Position numbers and translations under genes: made by a program
Part shown: one piece after another, positions 17,288-25,852 of the stretch
Numbering within the stretch: position 1 is the stretch's first letter
How the letters are laid out: the number at the start of each line of letters is the position of its first letter
Origin: an uncultured Gammaproteobacteria bacterium
GTDB taxonomy: Bacteria; Pseudomonadota; Gammaproteobacteria; Arenicellales; JAANXG01
Direction: 5' to 3'
NCBI GenBank assembly: GCA_947258975.1
Contig: CAMYKK010000047.1
Location: 1 to 64,000 of the forward strand
Length of the DNA: 64,000 nucleotides
Notes under the pieces: model-generated
Seen by the model: only the letters and a program-made list of their open reading frames with translations
The model's database searches: none
Told to the model about the DNA's origin: nothing

Positions 17288-18370
17288 TCAAAACTCAAAC
17301 TCCATTTTCTGAAACACGCGCCCGGCATTGCGCTTGGCCAAGAACTCGAACGTCGGCAAATGCGCATATGCCGATTGATCGACCTCGTAGGCCTCGTTCA
17401 GCGAGCCGCCGTTGTCGATCACCTCAGCCACTTTCCGGCGCAGCTCAACCAGGTAGTCTTTGGTGTAGCGCGTGACCGTCGCCATGTCGGTTGGGTCCCC
17501 ATGGCCGGGAATAACGATCTTTGCATCCAGCGCAGCGAACGTCTCCCAGGTCTGGATCCAGGCGGCGGTGTCGGTGTGTTCAAAGATCGGCAGCAGACGC
17601 TGATGAAAGGCCATGTCGCCGGAAATCACCAGCCGTTTTTGCGGCAGCCAGACCATGATGTCCCCAGGACTGTGCGCCGGTCCGAGATTTAGCAGCTCGA
17701 TTCGTTCGCCTCCCAGTTCAATCACCAGCTTGTCTTTGAAGGTCTTGTCCGGCATCACCACCGCCGTGCCTTCGGCCTTCTCCTTCGCTTGCTGTTTCAT
17801 GGCGTCCAAAATGGCGTACGCGTTTTCTTCGATCTCGTGCGCGGCGTGTTCGTGCGCAATCACCGGCACTCCCTGCTCCTTCCAATAACCCGAACCGAGC
17901 ATGGCATGGCCCTGGCCATTTTCCAGCACCACATACTTGACCGGCTGATCGGTGATCTTCTTGATCTCGTCATGCAGCGCCTTGGCCAAAAGATAGCTGT
18001 CCCCGGCGTTGACCACCAACACGCCGCCCGCGGTGATCACGAAAGACAGGTTGTTGTTATGACCTGAATTCGCATAGGTGCGCGGCGCCGTCGCGCCGAT
18101 CGCCGACCACACGCCGTCGATCACCTTTCGCGGTTTGTCGTACAGCATCGAATCCGGCGCCTTGTCTCTGTTATACAACGCTTCCCCCGACAACGTCTGG
18201 GAGTCCTCGCCCGCGGCGGGCGCACCCAATTGTTGTTTCGCCGTCAATAGCAACATAGTTGGATCTGGCTGCTTGTAAATATCCACGGTTTGCGACAGCG
18301 GTGCCGCCCCAACAGCCAGCGCCAGCGACGCTGGAACCAACGCCGTCGTTATGATTGACGCTTTGCGCAT
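17288..18370 (-). CDS. Exported MBL-fold protein with altered metal motif
   Basis: This 360-residue protein has a signal peptide (MRKASIITTALVPASLALAVGA) and a metallo-beta-lactamase fold. The later metal motifs are normal: GPAHSPGDIMVW, SGDMAFH and IPGHGD. The first motif, usually HxHxDH, reads NGQGHAM (in VVLENGQGHAMLG), so most first-site ligands are replaced. Single-metal or altered chemistry is therefore likely, or activity is lost. ATG 18370 follows GGGAGGAG at good distance. It lies just downstream of a perfect 13-bp inverted repeat that may regulate it. The substrate is unknown. Confidence 0.85.
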   Translation of the reverse strand: MRKASIITTALVPASLALAVGAAPLSQTVDIYKQPDPTMLLLTAKQQLGAPAAGEDSQTLSGEALYNRDKAPDSMLYDKPRKVIDGVWSAIGATAPRTYANSGHNNNLSFVITAGGVLVVNAGDSYLLAKALHDEIKKITDQPVKYVVLENGQGHAMLGSGYWKEQGVPVIAHEHAAHEIEENAYAILDAMKQQAKEKAEGTAVVMPDKTFKDKLVIELGGERIELLNLGPAHSPGDIMVWLPQKRLVISGDMAFHQRLLPIFEHTDTAAWIQTWETFAALDAKIVIPGHGDPTDMATVTRYTKDYLVELRRKVAEVIDNGGSLNEAYEVDQSAYAHLPTFEFLAKRNAGRVFQKMEFEF

Positions 18371-18427
18371 GGTGACCACTCCTCCCAATGGGGTCTGCCT
18401 TCACAGCAGTTAGTTTACAGTAAGGCG

Positions 18428-18457
18428 ACAGATCAATTTTTATGAAAATTGATCTGT
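18428..18457. promoter_or_regulatory. Perfect 13-bp inverted repeat upstream of the MBL gene
   Basis: ACAGATCAATTTT and AAAATTGATCTGT are exact inverted complements around TATG. The element lies 58 bp upstream of the MBL start and 104 bp beyond the nuclease-like gene's stop, both on the minus strand. No T-run follows, so an operator is more likely than a terminator, although a transcript-end hairpin is possible. Confidence 0.45.
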
Positions 18458-18560
18458 AAATAAATCTGCGACACCGCATACGGCGAGAACCTACAGAGCT
18501 TGGCGAGTTAGCGCCTTCACGCCCCTGCTCCCGGACCGGTTCCATCTGCTAAGACCAAGG

Positions 18561-19040
18561 TTATGGCTCCCCGAGTGAAAACCCCCAAACACCGAACCCT
18601 CGCGACCGTGCGATTCTTTCCATGGCCAGGTATTCAAACGGCGCGTCGGGGGCCGCCACCGCCCAACCCCGTTCCAGGAGATAAGCGCTCAAGTCCAGTT
18701 CTTTCAAGTAACACTGCGCCACCAGGCTTCGGTCGGGATTCGTGGCTTTGCGCTCACAACGCACGAAACTCGACCCGATTTTGAATTCGAGCGCATGTGC
18801 CGCCCGCGATGTGCAGCGCACCGGCCGCACGTTTGTCCGGCAGGTGCGTCCCGTATCTGGCACGTATACCCCATACAGGTGAACGACTTTACCTTTGATC
18901 TTTAGCGTTCCATCGTCCTGCACCATGGTGTAGCTGAAAAGATCTGCAGCGGGCGGGGCGGACACAAGAAAAGCCATGCACCCGACAAATCCCCACCGCA
19001 ATAGGGTTCTGGGTAATCGATGTTTCCTGAGCCTATTCAC
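18561..19040 (-). CDS. Exported thermonuclease (SNase)-like protein
   Basis: This 159-residue protein has an N-terminal membrane or signal segment (LLRWGFVGCMAFLVSAPPAA) followed by an SNase-like OB-fold: VVHLYGVYVPDTG, ALEFKIGSSFVRCE, RSLVAQCYLKELDLSAYLLERGWA and IARSRGFGVWG. The staphylococcal nuclease catalytic Arg/Glu positions are only partly recognisable; Asp in PDTG fits a metal ligand. Several cysteines suggest an oxidised periplasmic fold. It may be a nuclease or an inactive nucleic-acid-binding relative. The 300 bp between its start and R1 copy c hold no recognisable gene. Confidence 0.75.
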   Translation of the reverse strand: MNRLRKHRLPRTLLRWGFVGCMAFLVSAPPAADLFSYTMVQDDGTLKIKGKVVHLYGVYVPDTGRTCRTNVRPVRCTSRAAHALEFKIGSSFVRCERKATNPDRSLVAQCYLKELDLSAYLLERGWAVAAPDAPFEYLAMERIARSRGFGVWGFSLGEP

Positions 19041-19342
19041 TGGAGCACAATGTATGACATAAGTGATCTGTGTTGAATACCGGTTGGGAACGATAAATCC
19101 CTGCTATCCGATCGACACACTTGAACGCCACAGTTTACGTCATAGATCGGGCATAAATAGGGAACGCCGGTTTGACCGCGTATGTGCGGCGCACGAGATA
19201 TTGCGCGGTGATACCGTTCATGAAGCTGGCCGCGGGATCTCCCTGCTCGTGAATCAGGGCTGCCATCGGCATGATCGATCCTCCTTCCAAGTTATTGGCG
19301 GGCGATGGGGGCTAAAGTATAGGAAGAATTGGGGTATGCCCG

Positions 19343-19495
19343 AATGGCACTTACTTAAGGGATCACGACACGCTGAACCGAGTGACAATTCCCGGGACAC
19401 GCCGTCAATACCTCCATGTAGGCTCGGCGCCAGCATCCTTGCTGGCGACGGTCCCGGAAATTCTCCCTCAATTCAGCACTTTTTAGGCTTTAAGT
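19343..19495. repeat. R1 MITE-like element, copy c (reverse orientation)
   Basis: The left end AATGGCACTTACTTAAG is intact, but the right end stops at CTTTAAG and lacks the outer GTAAGTGCCATT. The lost end coincides with the 3' end of the small lipoprotein gene, whose final codons and TAA lie inside the repeat. Confidence 0.8.
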
Positions 19496-19812
19496 TGTTG
19501 AATTACATATTCCGCTGCTTTATCAAAATTGTCCAAAGGATTCTGCCGGCAGTGTTGGAGTGCGGTATCAATCAGCGCCTGGTCGTCAAATCCGCTACCA
19601 AGTTTTCTATCGTGTTCGTAGTTGTAGCGGGTCAAATAACCGGATAACCATGCATTATAGACATGGCGATACTGGTTGCTCTCGCTTATTTTGCGCACCA
19701 CGGTCGAGCATGTCGTGCCCCCTGCACCCCGAATCAGATAGGTGCTCGTACACGCAGCCATCCCGGCAGCAACGAGAACAGCCACAACGGTGAGTAACAT
19801 CTTGATCTTCAT
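19483..19812 (-). CDS. Small putative lipoprotein, truncated by R1
   Basis: This 109-residue protein has a lipoprotein-type N-terminus (hydrophobic core, then VAAGMAAC with the lipidation Cys near residue 21). The mature part has a helical pattern with Cys residues: CSTVVRKISESN, YNAWLSGYLTRYNYEH and LIDTALQHCRQNPLDNF. That resembles HdeA- or Rap1a-like small helical proteins, but I am not sure. The last three residues (LKA) and the stop codon come from R1 copy c, so the native C-terminus is probably altered by a few residues. AGGAG precedes the ATG. Confidence 0.65.
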   Translation of the reverse strand: MKIKMLLTVVAVLVAAGMAACTSTYLIRGAGGTTCSTVVRKISESNQYRHVYNAWLSGYLTRYNYEHDRKLGSGFDDQALIDTALQHCRQNPLDNFDKAAEYVIQQLKA

Positions 19813-19961
19813 TTTTTCTCCTGTGTCATTGGCCCGAACTGAATAAAGGCGAAAGTGTATCAGACGGAAACACCTCTAAGGGAGTCGGCCCGATTAGCTG
19901 AGGGGTGTATCCCCGCGGATCCACTGTTCCTGAATCCTGTCACCTCGGCTAAACTGCGGTC

Positions 19962-21722
19962 ATGTCCGAGAGCACCGTGCGCAAATTAACGGCCATCGTA
20001 TCCGCCGATGTGGTGGGTTATTCCCGCCTGATGGGTGTGGATGAGGCCGGTACGCACAACGCCCTGCGCACCCACCGCAGCGAATTGATCGATCCACTAA
20101 TTGCCGAACGCGGCGGGCGCATCGTCAAGACGATGGGTGACGGCCTGCTGCTGGAGTTTCCCAGCGTCGTGGAGGCGGTTGAATGCGCCATTGCCGTGCA
20201 AAGGGGCATGGCGGAATACAACGCCGAGGTTGAGGATGATGTCGCGATCCGTTTCCGTATGGGCATTCACTTGGGCGATGTGATTGTCGAAGGTGGCGAC
20301 ATCTTCGGTGATGGCGTCAATATCGCGGCACGGCTGCAGGAAATCGGCGACGCAGGCGGCATCACCATTTCTGACGTCGCACACGAGAATATCGTCGGGC
20401 GCATTGACGCGTCATTCGTTGACGCCGGTGACCGGGATTTGAAAAACATCGCCCGCCCAATGCGGGTGTGGCAATGGTTGAATACCGGTGAGATGTTGCT
20501 GACCGCATCCGCCGGAAAGCCATTGACACTGCCGGATAGGCCGTCCATTGCAGTGTTGCCGTTTGACAATATGTCCGGCGACACGGAGCAGGAGTATTTC
20601 TCCGATGGCATCACGGAAGACATCATTACCAATCTTTCTAGAATACATTGGCTGTTTGTCATCGCTCGGAATTCTTCGTTTGTATACCGGGGCAGAGCCG
20701 TGGACGTTCGCCAGATCTCGAAGGAACTTGGCGTGCGTTACGTGCTCGAGGGGAGCGTGCGAAAAGCGGCGAATAAGGTGCGGATCACGGCTCAGTTGAT
20801 CGACGCGCAGACTTCCGCACATTTATGGGCGGAGCGATATGACCGCGATCTAACAGACATATTTGCCGTGCAGGACGAGATAACCGAAGACGTCGCCGGC
20901 GCAATCGAACCGGCTATCCTCGCAGCAGAGGGCTTACGTGCCCGCAACCGATCCGGACACGACTTGGATGCGTGGGATGTGGTGATGCAAGCGGTTTCTG
21001 CTTTCTGGCACATGACCAAGGATAAGAACGCAGAGGCCATTTCGTTGCTCGAGGCGGACACGCAAAGATATCCGAATTACGGCCCGGCACATAGCATGTT
21101 GGCTTTTGCACTGCTGTTTGCGAGCCATATGGGCTGGACGGACTTCACGGCCGTCCGCGAGAGGGCGGGGAAGTTGGCGCAAAAGGCCTATGATCTCGAC
21201 GACCAAGACGCATGGGCGCATATCGCTCTTGGCTATATGCACGCAATGAACCGCAATACCGATGAAGCGATATTGGAATATACGAAAGCGATAGACCTGA
21301 GCCCGAACTTTGCTGCAGCGTATGGATGGCGTGCGTTTGCGAAGGCACATGCCGGACTTTCCGAGGAGGCGATTGCGGACGCCAGTTTAGCGCTTCGACT
21401 GAGCCCTAAAGACCCGCACAATGTCATATTTATTGCCGCAATCGGACTCGCGCACTATTTGGCTGACCGTTATACCGAAGCCGCGCGTTGCGCGGTCGAA
21501 TGTACGAGGCTACGACCCGGATTCATCTCCGCTTACCGGCTGCACTGTGCAGCGCTGGCCCGCGCTGGCCAAATGTCCAAGGCGCAGGCGGCACTGGGAA
21601 GACTCAGGGAACTTCAGCCCGCTATATGCGGATCTATTCTAAGACGTACCCTGCCCTATTCGTCACCAGAAATCCTTGAAAAGTTTGTCGGTGGTCTAGG
21701 ATTAGCGGGCCTGCCGGACTGA
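19962..21722 (+). CDS. Class III cyclase - TolB/FlgO-like - TPR protein
   Basis: This 586-residue protein has three parts. A class III nucleotidyl cyclase domain (about 8-170) shows the metal Asp in ADVVGYSRL and KTMGDGLLLEF. A FlgO/TolB-like domain (about 190-325) begins SIAVLPFDNMSGD and includes SDGITEDIITNLS and LGVRYVLEGSV. TPR repeats (about 390-560) include AHIALGYMHAMNRNTDEAI. It would make cAMP or cGMP in response to protein or ligand binding by the C-terminal part. No membrane helix separates the domains, unlike its convergent paralogue at 22311. A strong hairpin with a T-run follows 108 bp after the stop. Confidence 0.9.
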   Translation: MSESTVRKLTAIVSADVVGYSRLMGVDEAGTHNALRTHRSELIDPLIAERGGRIVKTMGDGLLLEFPSVVEAVECAIAVQRGMAEYNAEVEDDVAIRFRMGIHLGDVIVEGGDIFGDGVNIAARLQEIGDAGGITISDVAHENIVGRIDASFVDAGDRDLKNIARPMRVWQWLNTGEMLLTASAGKPLTLPDRPSIAVLPFDNMSGDTEQEYFSDGITEDIITNLSRIHWLFVIARNSSFVYRGRAVDVRQISKELGVRYVLEGSVRKAANKVRITAQLIDAQTSAHLWAERYDRDLTDIFAVQDEITEDVAGAIEPAILAAEGLRARNRSGHDLDAWDVVMQAVSAFWHMTKDKNAEAISLLEADTQRYPNYGPAHSMLAFALLFASHMGWTDFTAVRERAGKLAQKAYDLDDQDAWAHIALGYMHAMNRNTDEAILEYTKAIDLSPNFAAAYGWRAFAKAHAGLSEEAIADASLALRLSPKDPHNVIFIAAIGLAHYLADRYTEAARCAVECTRLRPGFISAYRLHCAALARAGQMSKAQAALGRLRELQPAICGSILRRTLPYSSPEILEKFVGGLGLAGLPD

Positions 21723-21829
21723 CTTCGATGGATCATGCGGGTTAGAGTATATTCGTGCCAACTGCCGTTGCGGCGTAAGCGGGCACCGCTAGCTGGCACC
21801 ACCCACGGTAGCGAGGCGGCAGGAACGAT

Positions 21830-21877
21830 CCAAAAATAGGGGGTCGGAGTCCGTGACTCCGGCCCCTATTTTTTTGG
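21830..21877. terminator. Strong inverted repeat with T-run after the cyclase gene
   Basis: Arms AAAAATAGGGG-TCGGAGTC and GACTCCG-GCCCCTATTTTTTT pair around a 3-nt loop. The 3' run of seven T makes a good intrinsic terminator for the plus-strand cyclase gene. It is nearly symmetrical, so it may work on both strands. It also marks the point where the cNMP-binding remnant begins, so it could be the end of an inserted palindromic element. Confidence 0.7.
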
Positions 21878-22133
21878 TGAGATGAGCATCATCGAGCGCC
21901 GTCCGCCGAATGCGTCAGCGTGCGCAAACGGCGCAGTTAGCGCCGAGCGGCTCGAACGCTGGGAGTTTGTGCAACTCATCAGCGAACAGCCGACCGCGGC
22001 ACACCGATTGATCGAGCGGTTGAGCGAGCGTCTTCGCCTGGCAAACGAGCGGGTGGTGCGGCTGACTGCGGCGGAAGCGGACGAACGACGCTCAGCGAGT
22101 GAACCCGCATCAAATAGAAACGAATACCTGTGA
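21867..22133 (+). pseudogene. 5'-truncated cyclic-nucleotide-binding (Crp-type) domain
   Basis: The frame reads YFFGEMSIIERRPPNASA, then RWEFVQLISEQPTAAHRLIERLSERLRLANERVVRLTA. This is the second half of a cNMP-binding domain: the GEMSIIERRP phosphate-cassette region and the following C-helix. The N-terminal beta-roll is absent, and the frame merges upstream into the palindrome at 21830, so the gene was truncated there. No HTH follows. An ATG at 21882 could be used but would give only a fragment. Confidence 0.6.
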
Positions 22134-22310
22134 ACGCGTTCGAACAGCGAATAATCAGCATGCGGACAAGGGGGGTAGTTTCGTAACCGCACGTCTGGTT
22201 GCGCCACCAAGATACAGCCTTCCCGCTAAACTGTCCGCAACGCTTCTCAGCGGCCGACTTAAATCAGACACGCCGGGTCGCCCTTTATGATCGCGCCAAG
22301 GCCTGGAACC

Positions 22311-24200
22311 CTACTCGAGCCCCGCTTTACGCAGCCCCTCGGCGATGCTGCGGCGATCCGCAGTCGCGCGGAACGCGGTTCCGAATGAGTCAACCTCGAA
22401 AAAGGGGTCGAAGCGACGAACTTTGTTAGCGGCACGTTCGGCATCTACGGCGTGGCCGGCTTGCGCATGCGCGGCGGCCAGTATTACGTGGTGAGCCGGG
22501 AGATTTGGCGTGCGTTCCAGGCTTTGTTGCATCGTTGCAATGGCATCGTCGTAGCGTCCTACCAAGTAGTATGCGAGAGCCAGATGTATGAATACGTCTG
22601 GGCGCGGGTTGGGATCGAAGCGAAGCGCAGTCTCCAGCGCCTCGGTCGCGGCCCGCGACTGACCGGAGTAGAGCCGTGCGGCACCAATCGCATCATAACT
22701 GTCAGCATCATTCGGATTCAGTTCCAGCGCCCGCGTCAGATTTTTTATGGCAAGATCGTATTGCATCCATTTGATATACACCACCCCGAGCACACGGTGC
22801 GCACCATAGTCGGATGCCTCGAGGCTCAATGCCTTCTGGGCAAGATCGTGCGCCTGTTCCAACGCCTGGCTGGGAGATTGCGACCAACCGAACGTTACGG
22901 TATTGAAGTAGCACCAAGCGAGGTCAACATAGGCGGAACCATAGCGCGGATCGAGTTCGATCGCCTTCCTGAATAAATTTTGCGCCTCGGCGTTTGCGGC
23001 ACGGGTATTGCGCGAACGATATTCCCGTCCACGCAACACATAGTCGTAGGCTTCCAGGCTCTTGGTGCCTTTGCGCATGATACGCTCGCGCTCCACGGCA
23101 TCGACTTTTGTCGCCATGGTTGCGACGATCGTTCTCACGATCTCGTCCTGGAGTGCAAACAAATCGTCGGAGCCGCGGACTAGGCGCTCGGCCCAAAGAT
23201 GGTGTCCGCTAGCACCATCGATGAGCTGAACGTTGACGCGTATTTTCTCCCCCGCCTTTTGTATGCTGCCCTCCAATACGTAGCGTACCCCCAACTCGCG
23301 GCTGACCTGCTGAACATTCACCGGTTTGCCCTTATAAGTGAACACGGTATTGCTGGCGATGACGAACAAATTACGAAATTTCGAAAGGTCGGTAATTATG
23401 TCCTCGGTAACGCCGTCGGCAAAATAGTCCTCCCCCGGATCAGCGCTCAAGTTCTTGAACGGCAACACCGCGATGGAGGGCCGTGCCGGCAGTTGCGGCA
23501 CTGCAAGACCTCGCGTTACGGGTTCGACCCCGGCAGGCGGTGAAAGCAGATAATAATTCCAGATCAGCATCGCGGCCGATGCGACGATCGCAACACCGGT
23601 GATGGCTGCTGCTACCGGGCGCCAACGCGAGCGTTTGGTTTTCGTCTTTCCGGTCGACGTGCCGGCGGACGCCGGCTCCAGAAGTACACGGTAAGCGGCC
23701 ACCGGCTCAACAATATTCTTGACTTGTTGTTCCCCCATGGAGACGTAGTCAAGCTCCAGCTTTCCTTTCACTTGTTCGTATACGGCACGCGCGACGCAGA
23801 TGCCGCCCGGTTCCGCGATACTCTGCAACCGCGCCGCCACATTGACGCCCTCGCCATAGATGTCGTCCTGATCGACGATAACGTCACCCAAATTGAGCCC
23901 GATACGCATCTCGAACTTGCGTTCTTCGGGGCGGTCCTCATTACGTGATTTAAGGTCGCGCTGGATATCGACCGCACAGGCCAAGGCCTCTACCACACTG
24001 GGAAAGCCCGCCAAGATCGCATCGCCGGCAAGGTTCATCACCTTGCCCCCATGGTTCTCGATCAGGTCGGTGATGGTATGTAGCGACTCACTGAGGACGC
24101 GGTGTGTTTCCACCTCGTCCTGCTCCATAAGCCGACTGTATCCCACCACGTCGGCATGGAGAATCGCGGTAAGTTTTCGCTCAACCTTGGTCTCATTCAT
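22311..24200 (-). CDS. Class III adenylate/guanylate cyclase - TolB-like - TPR protein
   Basis: This 629-residue paralogue of the preceding cyclase points towards it. The cyclase domain (about 8-175) has LTAILHADVVGYSRL and NLAGDAILAGFPSV with both metal-binding Asp. A membrane helix (about 197-217, PVAAAITGVAIVASAAML) follows. Then come a TolB/FlgO-like domain (SIAVLPFKNLSADPGEDYF, VQQVSRELGVRYVLEGSI) and TPR repeats (LGVVYIKWMQYDLAIKNL, LALAYYLVGRYDDAIATM). The cyclase would therefore be cytoplasmic and the TolB-TPR part probably periplasmic. It should produce a cyclic nucleotide in response to an external signal. Confidence 0.9.
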   Translation of the reverse strand: MNETKVERKLTAILHADVVGYSRLMEQDEVETHRVLSESLHTITDLIENHGGKVMNLAGDAILAGFPSVVEALACAVDIQRDLKSRNEDRPEERKFEMRIGLNLGDVIVDQDDIYGEGVNVAARLQSIAEPGGICVARAVYEQVKGKLELDYVSMGEQQVKNIVEPVAAYRVLLEPASAGTSTGKTKTKRSRWRPVAAAITGVAIVASAAMLIWNYYLLSPPAGVEPVTRGLAVPQLPARPSIAVLPFKNLSADPGEDYFADGVTEDIITDLSKFRNLFVIASNTVFTYKGKPVNVQQVSRELGVRYVLEGSIQKAGEKIRVNVQLIDGASGHHLWAERLVRGSDDLFALQDEIVRTIVATMATKVDAVERERIMRKGTKSLEAYDYVLRGREYRSRNTRAANAEAQNLFRKAIELDPRYGSAYVDLAWCYFNTVTFGWSQSPSQALEQAHDLAQKALSLEASDYGAHRVLGVVYIKWMQYDLAIKNLTRALELNPNDADSYDAIGAARLYSGQSRAATEALETALRFDPNPRPDVFIHLALAYYLVGRYDDAIATMQQSLERTPNLPAHHVILAAAHAQAGHAVDAERAANKVRRFDPFFEVDSFGTAFRATADRRSIAEGLRKAGLE

Positions 24201-24749
24201 TAAATGTCTTCGCCTTGAGCAAACGGACCGTCACTTTTCCTTACTCGCCTGACGGACCATGTGCGGGCGTATGTGTCTCCGATAGTCGAAGCCGTGCCAC
24301 ACCGCGCGGCTAGTTTAGACCTTTTCCAACATCGGTAACACGGTGAGTCATCACCATGAATTACTTCCCGGTGCTTCGCCCACCGGGCGATCAGAACGAC
24401 ACCCACCCGTACGTAACCCATATCCGCGACGTCGTGCTTAGCACTCTGTCGTACCGAGGATAAATCTACTGCGGCGACGGGAAAGTCGGTTCACGGTAAC
24501 GATATCTCGTTACATAGCCCGCATATTGCATCAAGATACCCTTTGCAGCGGATTGTATGACCAAGTTGATATTGCATATCTCAAGCGGGCAGTGAAAACG
24601 TGACCGGTCTATGGGTCTTGTCGTGCGCCGGCCAATTTGTTGGCGGGAATGGGAATAAAATTGCAAATTTGGGGTCTATACACAAAATAGCCTTCGATGA
24701 ACCGTAAAACGCTGAACTGGCGCTTTCATGTGCCGTTTGGGAGGAGAAA
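24201..24749. other. Gene-free stretch with an isolated R2 end
   Basis: No credible gene is visible in these 549 bp. TAGCCCGCATATTGCATCAAG at about 24515-24535 matches the R2 terminal repeat with one mismatch, without a matching right end. The last 12 bp carry GGGAGGAG, the ribosome site of the YHS gene. Confidence 0.5.
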
Positions 24750-25235
24750 ATGATGCGGTATTACGATGCGTTGACAACGACTTCCCGATGGACAGCGTTG
24801 GCGTTATGCACGACGTTTATTCTGGTGTCGCCGGCGAAAGCGGGCGGTGGCGAATCCTTAATCAACAAGGGCGAGAATAACGTTGCAATCGAAGGCTACG
24901 ACACCGTGGCGTATTTCACCGAGGACCGCGCCGTGAAAGGTAGCAGGGACTATGAGTTTAAGTGGCAGGAGACCCGATGGCATTTCTCTAACATCAAACA
25001 TCGCGACCTGTTCGCGGCCAATCCCGAGCGGTACGTTCCGCAATTCGGAGGTCTTTGCGCCGGGGCCATGACGCGTGGAGTCGTTGTCAAAGCCGATCCC
25101 GAGGCCTGGACGATTGTCGATGGCAAGCTCTACATGAAAGTAAATAAATCGTTTCGTGACGAATGGCGCCAGGACCCGGCCGGAAACATCGAGCAGGCGA
25201 ATGCGGCCTGGGCCGAGAAGACCGCAAAAAAGTAA
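24750..25235 (+). CDS. Exported YHS-domain protein
   Basis: This 161-residue protein has a signal peptide (cleavage likely after SPAKA) and one YHS-type domain (residues about 45-125): VAIEGYDTVAYFTEDRAVKGS, FSNIKHRDLFAANPERYVPQFGGLCA. This layout is common in small periplasmic YHS proteins of Proteobacteria, and one cysteine remains of the metal-binding set. Some YHS domains bind copper or haem-related metals, but no activity is known for this group. GGGAGGAG precedes ATG 24750. It is a single gene. Confidence 0.88.
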   Translation: MMRYYDALTTTSRWTALALCTTFILVSPAKAGGGESLINKGENNVAIEGYDTVAYFTEDRAVKGSRDYEFKWQETRWHFSNIKHRDLFAANPERYVPQFGGLCAGAMTRGVVVKADPEAWTIVDGKLYMKVNKSFRDEWRQDPAGNIEQANAAWAEKTAKK

Positions 25236-25451
25236 GTGCGGGAGGGTTCCACGCCGTGGCGCAGACGCGCATGGGTCTGACCCGTTCGTTAACAGGCGGA
25301 TTCCGGCCAAACCCACGTATCAACTTTTTTCAATTTCATACGAATTTCAGGGCTACTCGACATCCCGTTCACGCGTCGTGTTGATAATGGGCGCCGTTCT
25401 GTATTTACGTCAGCAATCGGGCCCGATTGCCAGCTGTAGAAGCAGATGCAA

Positions 25452-25727
25452 CTATCCTCCGATTACGACGTTCCACGGACGGATGGTCCAACTGGTCACC
25501 AGACCGTGTCTTACGTAGGGATCATTTTCCACGAAACGTTCAATTACGGAGATGTCGTCCACCTCGAATATCAGCGCCGCGCTGTAAGGAGGTTCGGTGA
25601 ATGCCCCGGCCAGCTTCAAACCGCCACTTTGCAGCGCTTGGTTGGCCCCCGCAAGATGCGCCTCTCTATAAGCGTCGCGGCGTTCGAGGTAATCGTCTAC
25701 GTAGTCATATAACAGCATATAGTACAT
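25452..25727 (-). CDS. YCII-domain protein
   Basis: This 91-residue protein has the YCII fold, a ferredoxin-like dimer related to muconolactone isomerase. It begins MYYMLLYDYVDDYLERRDAYREAHL with the conserved His, followed by ALQSGGLKLAGAF and VDDISVIERFVENDPYV with the conserved Asp. A His-Asp pair is the presumed active site in the family. GGAGG lies upstream. Function is unknown here and no pathway gene is adjacent. Confidence 0.88.
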   Translation of the reverse strand: MYYMLLYDYVDDYLERRDAYREAHLAGANQALQSGGLKLAGAFTEPPYSAALIFEVDDISVIERFVENDPYVRHGLVTSWTIRPWNVVIGG

Positions 25728-25852
25728 ACATGCCTCCTCCAGCGAGCGCTTTGCACCTTGCCCGCACGTGTAACACCCGGCTTCCCGCTAACAGCAGCGC
25801 ACGACAAGATACTCGCCTCGTCAGACGGCTTTTTCCGTATCGCGCAGACTGC

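Noticed and set aside
19254-19436. Short frames inside R1 copies (LGSACRDPLSKCHS-type peptides)
   Set aside because: They recur in every copy because the DNA repeats, with different frames interrupted in different copies, so they are not genes.
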